NCBI RefSeq assembly: GCF_017811155.1
Contig: NZ_JACVCV010000014.1
Location: forward strand, 1-64,000
Length of the DNA stretch: 64,000 nt
Reading direction: 5' to 3'
Source: Lunatimonas salinarum
GTDB taxonomy: Bacteria > Bacteroidota > Bacteroidia > Cytophagales > Cyclobacteriaceae
Of the stretch, positions 1-8,187 are shown in pieces (the first letter of the stretch is position 1; the number at the start of each line of letters is the position of its first letter). The position numbers and the translations under genes were made by a program. The notes under the pieces were generated by a model. It was not told the origin of the DNA and searched no databases. It saw only the letters and a list, made by a program, of their open reading frames with translations.

Positions 1-45
1 GGTCGTTTTCTTTGTGGATATGTGTAGTTAGAAGGGTGGTGAGGT

Positions 46-87
46 AGACGTAAGAAGCTAGATATGAGATGTGAGATGTGAGATTCG
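46..87. repeat. Degenerate heptamer repeat tract
   Basis: Six successive 7-base units, all beginning with AGA and kept in phase, fit the loose consensus AGAYRTR; the second and sixth units are the most diverged. A second tract of the same heptamer lies at 5402-5429 on the opposite strand. The surrounding 1-185 stretch holds no gene that I can see; it also contains a lone TGTGGATAT (13-21), one base away from a DnaA box, which is not enough to call an origin. Confidence 0.6.
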
Positions 88-185
88 CAAAATTTGCGAC
101 CCTACATCCTTACCAAAACCACGAATCCGGAGCGAGCCTAACCTGACAAACGTTACCCAATATATCGCCGAAGGTATATATCATT

Positions 186-695
186 TCACACCCCATACAC
201 CAAAAACCCCTCTACCTCTTCCGGATCTTGTTCGGTCACGGTGACGGACACTTTGCGCTGTATCTTATCGTAGGTTTTATTGGCCAGAAAGTCGAGATAC
301 TCCAAATCCAATTCACGTCCCACCAAAATCATCTCTATGGTGCCCGAATCGATGCCCCGGGCATAGTCGCCTACCACATAGGCCTTCTCCACGGGCCCCA
401 TGCGCAGGACGATCTGCTCTACGAGTTGATCCAGCCCCAAAAACTTACTCACCATATTGCGCAGTTCATGATAAAAGGGATGGGTTTCGTTGGCGCGGTA
501 GAGCTTTGTCTTGCCGTTTTCGCCGGAGGTAAGCAGCCCTGCCTCGCTGAGGCGGTTGAGCTCCACCCGCACGGAATTGGTAGATTCCTGAAACTCCTCG
601 GCCAGGCCGCGGAGGTACCCCACATTGCCCTCACTGGAAAAGAACTTCACAAGCAGCTTGATGCGGGTCTTGGAGGTGATCAGCGAATCTAACAA
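186..695 (-). CDS. Winged-helix regulator with nucleotidyltransferase-like tail
   Basis: This 169-residue protein is probably a transcriptional regulator. Residues 1-75 look like an ArsR/MarR-type winged helix, with a recognition-helix-like segment around STNSVRVELNRL followed by the wing. Residues about 100-165 resemble a minimal nucleotidyltransferase fold: GDYARG stands where active enzymes have GSxARG, and the following acidic positions are only partly kept, so the domain is probably a sensor or remnant. The start codon is TTG at 695, because an in-frame stop lies 27 bases upstream and the sequence MLDSLITSKT is what I would expect for this family. Related proteins in Bacteroidota often sit beside exopolysaccharide gene clusters; here nothing of that kind is in view, but the window edge is only 185 bases away. 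The target is unknown. Confidence 0.75.
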   Translation of the reverse strand: MLDSLITSKTRIKLLVKFFSSEGNVGYLRGLAEEFQESTNSVRVELNRLSEAGLLTSGENGKTKLYRANETHPFYHELRNMVSKFLGLDQLVEQIVLRMGPVEKAYVVGDYARGIDSGTIEMILVGRELDLEYLDFLANKTYDKIQRKVSVTVTEQDPEEVEGFLVYGV

Positions 696-1020
696 GGTAG
701 GAAAGCGAAAAAGGTGGATTTAAAATGCAAATGCCTGTATGGATAGCACGGGTCGGCAGTCGGGGTGGCATGGCTTCGCCTAGTGAGTCCCAGCCAAGCC
801 AAGTCGCATGAGTAACAAATTTACTCGTTGTGTTCAGAATAGCAAGCAATCGAGTATAAATTTCGGATAGGGGGTGATTTAGGCAATAACTAACCGTCAG
901 AGGGTCTGTGAAAGCAGTTCAGGTTTTTGGGACTACTGAAATGAAATTTCAGTGTGCCCCCCTAAATTAGGGCAAAAATGGCGGTTTTTAGCCGGAGTTG
1001 TAAACCTTTTCCCGTTACTT
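696..1020. other. Intergenic region with three hairpins
   Basis: No convincing gene is present in this 325-base stretch. It holds three short perfect inverted repeats: GAGTAA/TTACTC with a 5-base loop (810-826), CTGAAAT/ATTTCAG with a 3-base loop (936-952), and CCCTAA/TTAGGG around a single base (960-972). The last two lie back to back, 48 bases before the small membrane gene at 1021. None is followed by a T-run on either strand, so they are not standard terminators. Confidence 0.5.
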
Positions 1021-1209
1021 ATGCAAAAAAATCCTTGGTTTTACCTGACGATAGCAGGAATAAGTTTCGCGTCGTGTTTAGTTACCCTGATGCGGTTAGT
1101 CCGGGACTTTCAATGGCCTATGGTACTCACCGCCATCAGCTTGGCGATCTCCACGGGGATCTTTTACAGGCTGTTTAGGCAGGCACAAAAGGAAGCGGAC
1201 AAGGCCTAG
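1021..1209 (+). CDS. Small two-helix membrane protein
   Basis: A 62-residue protein of unknown function. It starts at the ATG at 1021 and has two hydrophobic segments (about residues 5-24 and 34-52) and a basic, then mixed-charge C-terminal tail, which is typical of small inner-membrane proteins. The reading frame can be extended upstream to 952, but the extra residues do not look like a natural N-terminus. Its last four bases overlap the 3' end of the convergent histidine kinase gene. I recognise no family; the open frame and the membrane topology are the only support. Confidence 0.5.
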   Translation: MQKNPWFYLTIAGISFASCLVTLMRLVRDFQWPMVLTAISLAISTGIFYRLFRQAQKEADKA

Positions 1210-2270
1210 CTTTTCGGTTTGGAAGCTTGTTCCTTGGCCCTTAGGGGAAGATCGAAGCTGAACACGGATCCCTCTCCCACCACCGAGGCCACAGCGATCT
1301 TGGTTTTGTGGCCTTCCAGGATATGTTTCACAATGGCCAGGCCCAGTCCGGTGCCCCCCTGTTCGCGGGAGCGGCTTTTCTCTACCCGGTAGAAGCGCTC
1401 AAAGATCCGTTTAAGGTCCTCAGCGGGGATGCCTTTACCCTCGTCTTTGATTTTGATCCGGATACGGTTTTTTAGGGCCTTAAGCTGCACGGTTACTTTC
1501 CCTTCATCCCGGTTGTACTTGATGGCGTTGGAGACGAGGTTTTGGATCACGCGAAAAATCTTGTCTTTGTCCGCCACGGTAAGGTAGTGGGTTTCGGCGT
1601 CGGCCTGAAGCCTGACCCGGATGTCCCGGCGGTTGGCTTTGTCCTCCAGTTGCTCCAGTACTTCCTGTATTGTTTCTTTGAGGTCAAACTCGGTAAAGGT
1701 AAACTTGACCACGCCGCTTTCCATCTGATTGAGCGTGATGAGGTCTAGGACCAGCAATTCGAGGTTGTTCAGGCTTTTGGCTGCCCGGCGCAAAAACTTG
1801 TCCCGCACGGCCAAATCCTCTACCGCACCGTCCAGTAAGGTGTGTATGTAGCCTTGGGCGGCAAAAATGGGCGTTTTTAGCTCGTGGGAGATGTCGGCGA
1901 TAAATTCCCGCCGAAAGGTCTCATTTTGCTGCAGCACTTCGATTTCCCGGTTTTTGGCCGTTGCGAAGGCGTCAATGGTTCCCTGTAGGTTTTGCAGGGG
2001 GCTTAGGAATTTGCCTCCCCGTCTGGTCCGGATGAGGCCAGGGTTTTTTTTCTGGATTTTCTCCAACACCCGGTAGATGTTGCTGATTTCTTCGAAAATA
2101 AAAAAGTGTAGGACAATGTAAACCAACAAGTAGGATGCGGCAAAGGTGACGGCGGCGGCTACGGTGAGGAGGGTAGGGGTGGTTTCCTCTAGCAGGGAGA
2201 GGCATGCCAGCACCAAGGTGGTGATTCCGAGCGCTAGGAGCAGTGCGATGCCTTTGGAATGGTTAAACAT
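1206..2270 (-). CDS. PhoR-like sensor histidine kinase
   Basis: A 354-residue membrane histidine kinase, partner of the response regulator four bases upstream. Two transmembrane helices (about residues 8-27 and 35-58) are joined by a very short external loop, so it has almost no periplasmic sensor; no PAS domain is evident. The HisKA H-box ISHELKTP has the phospho-accepting His at about residue 129. The ATPase domain follows with an N-box (NLVSNAIKYN), a G1 box (DEGKGI) and a GTGLGLAIV G2 box. Layout and operon order match Bacteroidota PhoR homologues, which control phosphate starvation genes, but the assignment to phosphate is inference supported by the Pho-box-like repeat upstream of the pair. 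Confidence 0.88.
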   Translation of the reverse strand: MFNHSKGIALLLALGITTLVLACLSLLEETTPTLLTVAAAVTFAASYLLVYIVLHFFIFEEISNIYRVLEKIQKKNPGLIRTRRGGKFLSPLQNLQGTIDAFATAKNREIEVLQQNETFRREFIADISHELKTPIFAAQGYIHTLLDGAVEDLAVRDKFLRRAAKSLNNLELLVLDLITLNQMESGVVKFTFTEFDLKETIQEVLEQLEDKANRRDIRVRLQADAETHYLTVADKDKIFRVIQNLVSNAIKYNRDEGKVTVQLKALKNRIRIKIKDEGKGIPAEDLKRIFERFYRVEKSRSREQGGTGLGLAIVKHILEGHKTKIAVASVVGEGSVFSFDLPLRAKEQASKPKS

Positions 2271-2274
2271 CCGT

Positions 2275-2964
2275 TCAGTTCAGGTCAAACTTATACCCTA
2301 CTCCTTTTACGGTAGTGATGTAGTCGTCACCGATTTTTTCCCGCACTTTACGAATGTGTACATCCACGGTACGTGCTAGCACGAAGACATCCGAGCCCCA
2401 GATATTTTGTAGCAGTTCATCCCGGCCAAATACGGTATTGGGGCTTTTGGCCAAAAAGTACAGTAATTCAAATTCCTTTTTGGGCAGGATGACGGTTTTG
2501 CCCGACTGAATCACCGTGTAGCTGCTTCTGTCAATGATGAGATCCCGTACCTGTATGCGGGTGCTGTCCTGTTCCTTTTTGGTTTCACGGCGAAACAACG
2601 CCGCGATGCGGCTAAGTAGCGCCCGGGGTTTGATGGGTTTGTTGATATAGTCATCTGCCCCCACGTCAAAGGCCGCCACCTCGGAATACTCTTCGGATCG
2701 GGCGGTCAGAAAGATGATAAATGTATGTTGAAGTTCGGGGATCTCCCGCAGTTGGCGGCAGGTTTCCACGCCATCCTGCTGGGGCATCATGATGTCTAGC
2801 AGGATCACGTCCGGGAAGAAACTCACCGCTTTTTTGACCGCTAAAAGACCGTTATTGGCTGTTTCTACCTCGTATCCTTCCTTTTCCAAGTTGTAGGTGA
2901 GTATGTCGATGATATCTTGTTCATCATCCACTACGAGGACTTTTTGCTTGCGTTTTTCACTCAT
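2275..2964 (-). CDS. OmpR/PhoB-family response regulator
   Basis: A 229-residue DNA-binding response regulator. The receiver domain (residues 8-120) has the acidic pair at the N-terminus, the phospho-accepting Asp at residue 57 (LLDIMMP), the LTA threonine and the lysine of INKPI. The C-terminal winged helix (about 130-228) has the PhoB-type features: a LPKKEFELL segment, the RTVDVHIRKVREK recognition helix and the TVKGVGYKF wing. It is the first gene of a two-gene unit with the kinase four bases downstream. The 146-base gap to the preceding gene contains a TTAACA direct repeat resembling a Pho box, so it may regulate itself. Confidence 0.9.
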   Translation of the reverse strand: MSEKRKQKVLVVDDEQDIIDILTYNLEKEGYEVETANNGLLAVKKAVSFFPDVILLDIMMPQQDGVETCRQLREIPELQHTFIIFLTARSEEYSEVAAFDVGADDYINKPIKPRALLSRIAALFRRETKKEQDSTRIQVRDLIIDRSSYTVIQSGKTVILPKKEFELLYFLAKSPNTVFGRDELLQNIWGSDVFVLARTVDVHIRKVREKIGDDYITTVKGVGYKFDLN

Positions 2965-3092
2965 GGTCTGTCGGCAACCCGATGTCAGCAGGGTGCAATT
3001 TTCCGCAAAGTTAATAAATCCCTCTAAAGAATCGTCGGTTTTGGGGTTTTGCCCGGCTCATACCATGGTGGGGTGTGGCTTGTCAGCCAAGG

Positions 3093-3109
3093 TGTTAAGG
3101 AATTGTTAA
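3093..3109 (-). promoter_or_regulatory. Pho-box-like direct repeat
   Basis: On the minus strand the sequence is TTAACA, five bases, TTAACA: two direct repeats with an 11-base period, the arrangement bound by PhoP in Bacillus subtilis and comparable in period to the PhoB box of enterobacteria. It lies 129 bases upstream of the response regulator gene, just past the end of the DUF3108 gene. Binding by this regulator is inference. Confidence 0.45.
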
Positions 3110-3110
3110 G

Positions 3111-3899
3111 TCAGGGGTTGCGGAGACCGACGGCTTCGGTAATTTCCATGTCTAGGGAACCGACCACGAGATTGGCCTTGATTCGGACAGGGATGCGGTT
3201 GGCGTCATCGGTGATCCAGACTTTGATGGGTCGGTCACCGCTGAAGAGCTTGTTTTTGGGCATTTGGGGTGAAAAAATGTGCGTATTGTAGCTGCCGAGT
3301 TTGGTGCTCAGCTGCTGCATGCCTTCGTATGTTAAGTTTAGGTTATATATTTTTTTATCGAAAAACCCGCGAATGGAAATATTTTGTCCCTTCCTCAATC
3401 CGGTAAAATCCATGGTTCGAAGGAGGTAATATCCGCTCACGATGTCTTGAATTTGGGATGGGATGCGAAAGGTGCTGGTTTCCACGACTTTTTGGTTTTC
3501 ACGGTCGAAGAGTTTGACTTTGGCCTCGTTTTGTTCGTGGTGGAAGTCGATCACTTCGTGCTTTCGGTAGTTGCCTTCTTCGATGTGGCGGTAGGATCGG
3601 TAGGGGATGATCTTGGCGGTATCCAAGTAGGTGCCCCAGTTGTCCTGCACATAGAAAAGCCGGAAAATGCTGAGGGTGCGTCCGTACACATCGATCTTGT
3701 AGGTGGGGCGGTTTTGGATGTAGTGGATTTGGTCGTGGATGACCATTTTGGCTTCTGCGGCATTAAAGAACAAAAATTTCACCTTAAAGGTAAGTTCCTC
3801 GCCTTGGGAAAAGGCTTGATTTTTCCTTATGGGTTGGGAATCCGGCATCCCAAAGGAAAGGAAGATGAAAAATAGCGCTATTTTAGCCTTTAGCTGCAT
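3111..3899 (-). CDS. Exported DUF3108 protein
   Basis: A 262-residue exported protein of the DUF3108 family. The first 20 residues form a hydrophobic signal-like segment. The remainder is beta-rich and carries the family pattern of GEELTFKVKF near residue 32, then YKIDVYGRT, a YRSYRHIEEG segment and a C-terminal part with VWITDDANRIPVRI. The family is common in the envelope of Bacteroidota and Proteobacteria; its function is not established to my knowledge. It has its own promoter, divergent from that of recA. Confidence 0.8.
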   Translation of the reverse strand: MQLKAKIALFFIFLSFGMPDSQPIRKNQAFSQGEELTFKVKFLFFNAAEAKMVIHDQIHYIQNRPTYKIDVYGRTLSIFRLFYVQDNWGTYLDTAKIIPYRSYRHIEEGNYRKHEVIDFHHEQNEAKVKLFDRENQKVVETSTFRIPSQIQDIVSGYYLLRTMDFTGLRKGQNISIRGFFDKKIYNLNLTYEGMQQLSTKLGSYNTHIFSPQMPKNKLFSGDRPIKVWITDDANRIPVRIKANLVVGSLDMEITEAVGLRNP

Positions 3900-3974
3900 G
3901 TTTTACGGGTTGATTCGGAGGCCTAACTTCAAATCCCATACCATCTTTGAAGTTTCCACGGATCCGCAAGCGGC

Positions 3975-4004
3975 CAAAGATAGTAGAACGTAATGGGAAA
4001 ACAA
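3975..4004 (-). promoter_or_regulatory. Promoter of the DUF3108 gene
   Basis: On the minus strand this reads TTG, 19 bases, TATCTTTG, which is an exact match to the Bacteroidota -7 consensus TAnnTTTG at the expected spacing. The -33 element ends 14 bases before the opposing recA -33 element, so the two promoters face away from each other within about 75 bases. Confidence 0.6.
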
Positions 4005-4017
4005 TGGTTATGCTTTG

Positions 4018-4048
4018 TTGGTATTGAGCGGGTGAATGCGTACTTTCA
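4018..4048 (+). promoter_or_regulatory. Promoter of recA
   Basis: The sequence reads TTG (4018-4020), 20 bases, TACTTTCA (4041-4048), close to the Bacteroidota TTTG/TAnnTTTG pattern. The start of transcription would fall near 4055, giving a leader of about 30 bases before the recA ATG. I saw no obvious LexA-type palindrome. Confidence 0.5.
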
Positions 4049-4086
4049 CATGATTATTTAGATAAACTTTTACTCTTTAACGAACT

Positions 4087-5121
4087 ATGAGCGGTAATTC
4101 TGAAAAACTGAAAGCCCTGCAACTTACCCTAGACAAACTGGAGAAAACCTACGGAAAAGGCACCGTGATGAAGCTGAGTGACAACGTGGTGTTGGATATT
4201 CCGGCGATATCTACGGGTTCCTTGGGGCTAGACATGGCCCTAGGTATAGGCGGCATACCTCGTGGCAGGGTCATCGAGATATACGGTCCCGAATCTTCGG
4301 GTAAAACCACCCTTTCCATGCACTGCATCGCAGAGGCACAAAAGGCGGGCGGCATGGCGGCATTTATCGATGCAGAGCACGCCTTTGACAAGGCATACGC
4401 AGAGAAGCTGGGCATAGACACGGAGAACCTCCTTATTTCCCAGCCGGATAATGGCGAGCAGGCATTGGAAATAGCCGAGCACCTGATCCGCTCGGGTGCG
4501 ATAGACATCATTGTCATAGACTCCGTGGCTGCCCTGGTACCCAAGGGCGAGTTGGAAGGAGAAATGGGCGACAGCAAAATGGGACTGCAGGCGCGGTTGA
4601 TGTCCCAAGCCCTGCGTAAGCTTACCGGTGCCATCAACAAGACGGGCTGCGCGTGTATCTTTATCAACCAGCTACGGGATAAGATCGGCGTGATGTTTGG
4701 CAATCCGGAAACGACAACGGGTGGTAATGCGCTGAAATTTTACGCATCGGTGCGTCTCGACATCCGTCGTATTGGTCAAATCAAAGAAGGTCCCGACAAT
4801 ATTCTCGGCAACCGTACCAAGGTAAAGGTGGTGAAGAATAAGGTGTCACCGCCCTTTAAGGTGGTAGAGTTTGACATCATGTATGGAGAGGGCATCTCCA
4901 AAGTGGGAGAGATCATCGACCTGGGTGTGGAGTTTGAAATCATCAAAAAGGCAGGTTCTTGGTTTTCCTACGAAGGCAATAAGCTGGGGCAGGGCCGCGA
5001 TGCGGTAAAGACACTGATACTGGATAATCCAGAGCTGATGGAGGAGTTGGAAGCCAAAATCAAGGAAAAGGCTGGACTGAAAATGGCAGATGCCAAAAAA
5101 GGCTCCAAATCAGAAGAATAG
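4087..5121 (+). CDS. recA: Recombinase RecA
   Basis: RecA, 344 residues, the strand-exchange protein of homologous recombination and coprotease of the SOS response. The Walker A motif [10 protein letters not shown] lies near residue 66. The catalytic Glu region, the [11 protein letters not shown] Walker B strand and the [20 protein letters not shown] loop L2 region are all present, and the acidic/lysine-rich C-terminal tail is typical. Length and N-terminus fit the family. It has its own promoter divergent from the DUF3108 gene, and a strong intrinsic terminator follows at 5157-5190, so it is probably monocistronic. Confidence 0.98.
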   Translation: MSGNSEKLKALQLTLDKLEKTYGKGTVMKLSDNVVLDIPAISTGSLGLDMALGIGGIPRGRVIEIYGPESSGKTTLSMHCIAEAQKAGGMAAFIDAEHAFDKAYAEKLGIDTENLLISQPDNGEQALEIAEHLIRSGAIDIIVIDSVAALVPKGELEGEMGDSKMGLQARLMSQALRKLTGAINKTGCACIFINQLRDKIGVMFGNPETTTGGNALKFYASVRLDIRRIGQIKEGPDNILGNRTKVKVVKNKVSPPFKVVEFDIMYGEGISKVGEIIDLGVEFEIIKKAGSWFSYEGNKLGQGRDAVKTLILDNPELMEELEAKIKEKAGLKMADAKKGSKSEE

Positions 5122-5156
5122 CGGCAATTTGGGTAAAATTTGATTTTATTAAAACG

Positions 5157-5190
5157 AAAAAAGACTGTCTTCGCTGGATGGTCTTTTTTT
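5157..5190 (+). terminator. recA terminator
   Basis: AAAAAAGAC (5157-5165) pairs with GTCTTTTTT (5181-5189) around a loop of about 15 bases that may itself pair further; the right arm merges into a run of seven T. It lies 35 bases after the recA stop codon and would work in both directions. Confidence 0.8.
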
Positions 5191-5317
5191 ATGGCTTGAG
5201 TTATTCGGTTGCTGTTGTTTTTTTGTTACGATGTGGATTAGCCAATTGCCAATTTGCAGGGATAGTTGGGTATAGACGCAACCTACGCCCGGTGCCGGGA
5301 TTGTTATAGTCCGGCCC

Positions 5318-5352
5318 GTCATTGCGAGCGACGGAGGAGCGTGGCAATCTCG
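5318..5352. repeat. REP-like palindromic element
   Basis: An imperfect hairpin: CATTGCGAGCGAC on the left and GCGTGGCAATCTCG on the right, with ATTGC pairing to GCAAT at the base. The words CATTGCGAGCGA and GGCAATCTC are what I recall from intergenic repeats scattered through many bacterial genomes, some linked to REP-associated transposases. No transposase is next to it. The identity as a dispersed repeat is from memory and needs a copy count. Confidence 0.5.
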
Positions 5353-5401
5353 TTATTTTGTTGAATCGTTGAACCGAGTTGTTTACTGTTTCGATCTTAA
5401 A

Positions 5402-5429
5402 CCTGTCTTATATCTTACGTCTTACGTCT
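5402..5429 (-). repeat. Heptamer repeat tract, second copy
   Basis: Four in-phase 7-base units which, read on the minus strand, again fit AGAYRTR, two of them identical (AGACGTA). It shares consensus and phase with the tract at 46-87 on the other strand, 5.3 kb away, so this looks like a family of short tandem repeats rather than two chance events. Confidence 0.55.
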
Positions 5430-5546
5430 TCTCAAAAAGATCGCTTCGGTTTTTTGTGCTGAAACGGATGTAGAGTCAAACGTTTTGCGAGTACGCTAGC
5501 TTTCGAGTAGGCCATGTTATTTGCCGCTAAAATCGTTTGAAATAAT

Positions 5547-5578
5547 TTTGAAGTTTTGGGTTTCTGCTCGTATATTTC
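5547..5578 (+). promoter_or_regulatory. Promoter of the DUF3857 gene
   Basis: TTTG (5547-5550), 20 bases, TATATTTC (5571-5578): the Bacteroidota promoter pattern with one mismatch in the -7 box. The start of transcription would lie near 5585, which favours the ATG at 5612 over the one at 5594. Confidence 0.5.
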
Positions 5579-5611
5579 AATAGTTTTTTATCAATGCTTC
5601 TTTTGGTTTGT

Positions 5612-8077
5612 ATGAGAGTAACGTTTTTGTTTTTGATGTTTTGGGCATTTTGGCAGTCGGCTGTGGCCCAGGTGGAGAAGTCGCCTATCCCAAATTGGGT
5701 GAAGTCGGTATCGTTAGGTAATGGCAAAGTGGGCACAGGCGAAGGTGGATTTCGTTACCTGGTGCTGGATAGGCAGTATCACCTACCGACTTCTACTGTA
5801 TTCTTTCATTTTCAATACCAGTTGATCTCCACAGATGCCGTGCAGGAGTATTCGGATATCACAGTGGATTTCGATCCGACTTTTCAGGAGTTGGTGTTCC
5901 ATCAAATTCAAATTGTGCGAGATGGAAAGATCATGGATCAGCTTGCCGTCAACGAGGTAGAACTGATTCGGAGGGAGGCCGACAGCGATGTGGCGCTGTA
6001 TGATGGCAACCTAACTGCGGTGGTTCACCTCTCGGATGTGCGCAAAAATGATGTAGTCCTCTACAGTTATTCGATTAAGGGATTTAACCCAGCTTACGGT
6101 AATCATTTTTTCGCGGAGTTGTACCATGGATTTACGGTGCCGGTGGATAGGTTTCATTATCGGGTTATCACAGACAGTTCTCAAAAGCTGTATTTTACCA
6201 AGCTAAACCACGATAAGGAACCTGAACTACAAGAAAGGGAAGGCATCAGGGAATATTTCTGGGAGGACAGGGATGTGCCTGCCCTCACGGTAGAAAATAA
6301 CCTGTCACCTTGGGAACTGCTGTATCCCATCACATCCATTTCCACGCAGCAGGATTGGGGCGAAGTGGTTCGGTGGGCGTTGCCATTTTACGAGACTGGA
6401 GAGGTGCCGCGCGTATCGGTGGAGCGTGGGAGCAAATTGGAAACGATCAACGCGTTGATTACGGCGGTGCAGGATGATGTGCGTTACTTGGGTCTGGAAG
6501 ACGGCATCAGTGCGTATAAGCCCTATTCTCCCATGCAGGTGTGGAATCAGAAATTTGGGGACTGCAAGGATAAGTCTCTTTTGCTGGCGGCACTGCTTCG
6601 GAAGGAAGGAATCAACGCCTTCCCGATGTTGGTGAACACGGAGTATCGGCACCATGTCCGTCGATTTCAGCCTTCACCAATTGCCTTTGACCATTGCGTA
6701 GTGATGTATGAGTTTGAAGGGGAGGAGTATTTTGTAGACCCGACCATTAGTAACCAAAAAGGGGAGTTGGCAAGCAGGTATTTTCCGGATTATGGCATGG
6801 GATTGCCCATTAAGCCGGGGATTACCGCCTTGATCTCCCTACCCGCCCCGAAGCCATCGGAGGTGCGGATCAAGGAGTCGTATACCGTTCACGGGATTGG
6901 TGGAGATGCTTCTTTGCGCATAGAGACCACGTACATCGGGGAAAGGGCAGACGATATCAGGGCTTATTTTGAGGATAACCCGAGAGATCAGATACAGCGG
7001 GAATACCGGGATTTTTACCATAACCTATACGAAGGCATAGAGTCAGCGTATAGCGTGGAGTTTACCGATGAGGCCGAGGGAGCACTCAATGCTGTCCGGA
7101 CAGTCGAGCATTATCGTATTCCCGAGTTTTGGAGTGTAGACGAAGTCAGCGATATGCACGTGGCTAGAATTTACCCTTTGGTACTTGAGTCCATGACGAA
7201 CTACGCCGGTACACCCGCACGAAGCTCACCGTATTACCTGGGGCCGCCTTTCCATTTTATCCAAGAATCGGTGGTACATCTTCCGGAAGCTTGGAACGTC
7301 GCGCCCGAAGAGAAAAAGGTAGAAACGGACGAGCTGTTTTACCATGGTACGGTAGGTGGAGCTGGAGACAAAGTGTATGTTTCTTACACCTATACCCAGC
7401 GTAAGAAGGAGGTTTCCGCTGAAAGGGTGACGACTTTCCTTAAGGATTACCAGACTGTGGAGAATGATTGGATGTTTTATCTAAGCTATCAGCCGCCGTT
7501 AGAAGGTTTTAAACTGGATACGATCGCTGTGATTTTTGCCGTGCTGATCATGGGCGTAGGGGGCTTTTTGGGATGGAGACTGTATGTGGGGTATGATCCG
7601 GCTGCATGGCGTTTTGCGGAAAACAAAGCGATCGGTGGATGGCTGATCTTGCCTACGATAGGGATAACTCTTGCCCCCGTGCGTTTGCTGATAGAATTTA
7701 TGGAGGTGGATTTTTTTAACCAACATGTGTGGACCAGTCTCGAATATCAGGGATTAAAATCCGTGATGGTTTTTTCATTTGTCGTAAACATCGCTTTGTT
7801 TGTCTATGTATGGATCGTTTTGGTGCATTTTTATGCCAGGAGGACCAGCCTGCCTATGCTTATTACATTTTTTTATGCAGCAAATTTGTTCATTGTCGTG
7901 GTGGACCATTACCTGTCCCTTAAGGTGCTACAGCTACCGGCTTCGGAACTTGGATACCGAGATATTGGCAATGCTTTATTGTCTGCCTGTATTTGGATTC
8001 CTTATTTTCGGTTTTCGGAACGGGCCAAGTCAACCTTTTGTAAAACATACGAACATCAATCGGTGCGCCTAACCTAG
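5612..8077 (+). CDS. DUF3857/transglutaminase-like/DUF2569 membrane protein
   Basis: A large exported membrane protein of 821 residues from the ATG at 5612. An in-frame ATG at 5594 exists, but the inner start gives a standard signal peptide ending at AVAQ and a leader of usable length. The N-terminal third fits DUF3857. The middle carries a transglutaminase-like core with GDCKDKSLLLAALLR (nucleophile Cys), then FDHCVV (His) and YFVDPTI (Asp), so the papain-type triad seems intact. Near residue 645 begins a membrane part with about four helices; the entry IGGWLILPTIGI is typical of DUF2569. The first two domains are a familiar Bacteroidota pairing; the added membrane domain would anchor it in the inner membrane with the catalytic part outside. 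The substrate is unknown. Confidence 0.85.
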   Translation: MRVTFLFLMFWAFWQSAVAQVEKSPIPNWVKSVSLGNGKVGTGEGGFRYLVLDRQYHLPTSTVFFHFQYQLISTDAVQEYSDITVDFDPTFQELVFHQIQIVRDGKIMDQLAVNEVELIRREADSDVALYDGNLTAVVHLSDVRKNDVVLYSYSIKGFNPAYGNHFFAELYHGFTVPVDRFHYRVITDSSQKLYFTKLNHDKEPELQEREGIREYFWEDRDVPALTVENNLSPWELLYPITSISTQQDWGEVVRWALPFYETGEVPRVSVERGSKLETINALITAVQDDVRYLGLEDGISAYKPYSPMQVWNQKFGDCKDKSLLLAALLRKEGINAFPMLVNTEYRHHVRRFQPSPIAFDHCVVMYEFEGEEYFVDPTISNQKGELASRYFPDYGMGLPIKPGITALISLPAPKPSEVRIKESYTVHGIGGDASLRIETTYIGERADDIRAYFEDNPRDQIQREYRDFYHNLYEGIESAYSVEFTDEAEGALNAVRTVEHYRIPEFWSVDEVSDMHVARIYPLVLESMTNYAGTPARSSPYYLGPPFHFIQESVVHLPEAWNVAPEEKKVETDELFYHGTVGGAGDKVYVSYTYTQRKKEVSAERVTTFLKDYQTVENDWMFYLSYQPPLEGFKLDTIAVIFAVLIMGVGGFLGWRLYVGYDPAAWRFAENKAIGGWLILPTIGITLAPVRLLIEFMEVDFFNQHVWTSLEYQGLKSVMVFSFVVNIALFVYVWIVLVHFYARRTSLPMLITFFYAANLFIVVVDHYLSLKVLQLPASELGYRDIGNALLSACIWIPYFRFSERAKSTFCKTYEHQSVRLT

Positions 8078-8187
8078 ATTCGGTTGTTTTAGAGCTGCTT
8101 TTTTCGTTAAAAGGCTGAGGTTTATGGCGTTTTTTGACGGCTTTATCGCTATATTGTTGCCAAAACAATACCCCAAACCCAGCCATC

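Larger units (their letters stand above)
5191..5546. other. Gene-free, repeat-bearing intergenic region
   Basis: No gene is recognisable here. The stretch carries a REP-like palindromic element (5318-5352) and a heptamer repeat tract (5402-5429). The rest has frequent stops in all frames. Confidence 0.6.

Noticed and set aside
228-692. 154-codon frame on the plus strand
   Set aside because: Exact antisense shadow of the winged-helix regulator gene, whose HTH and start fit the family.
8134-8187. Longer N-terminus for the GntP permease
   Set aside because: The 18 added residues are polar and unlike the family; the ATG at 8188 starts at the first membrane helix.
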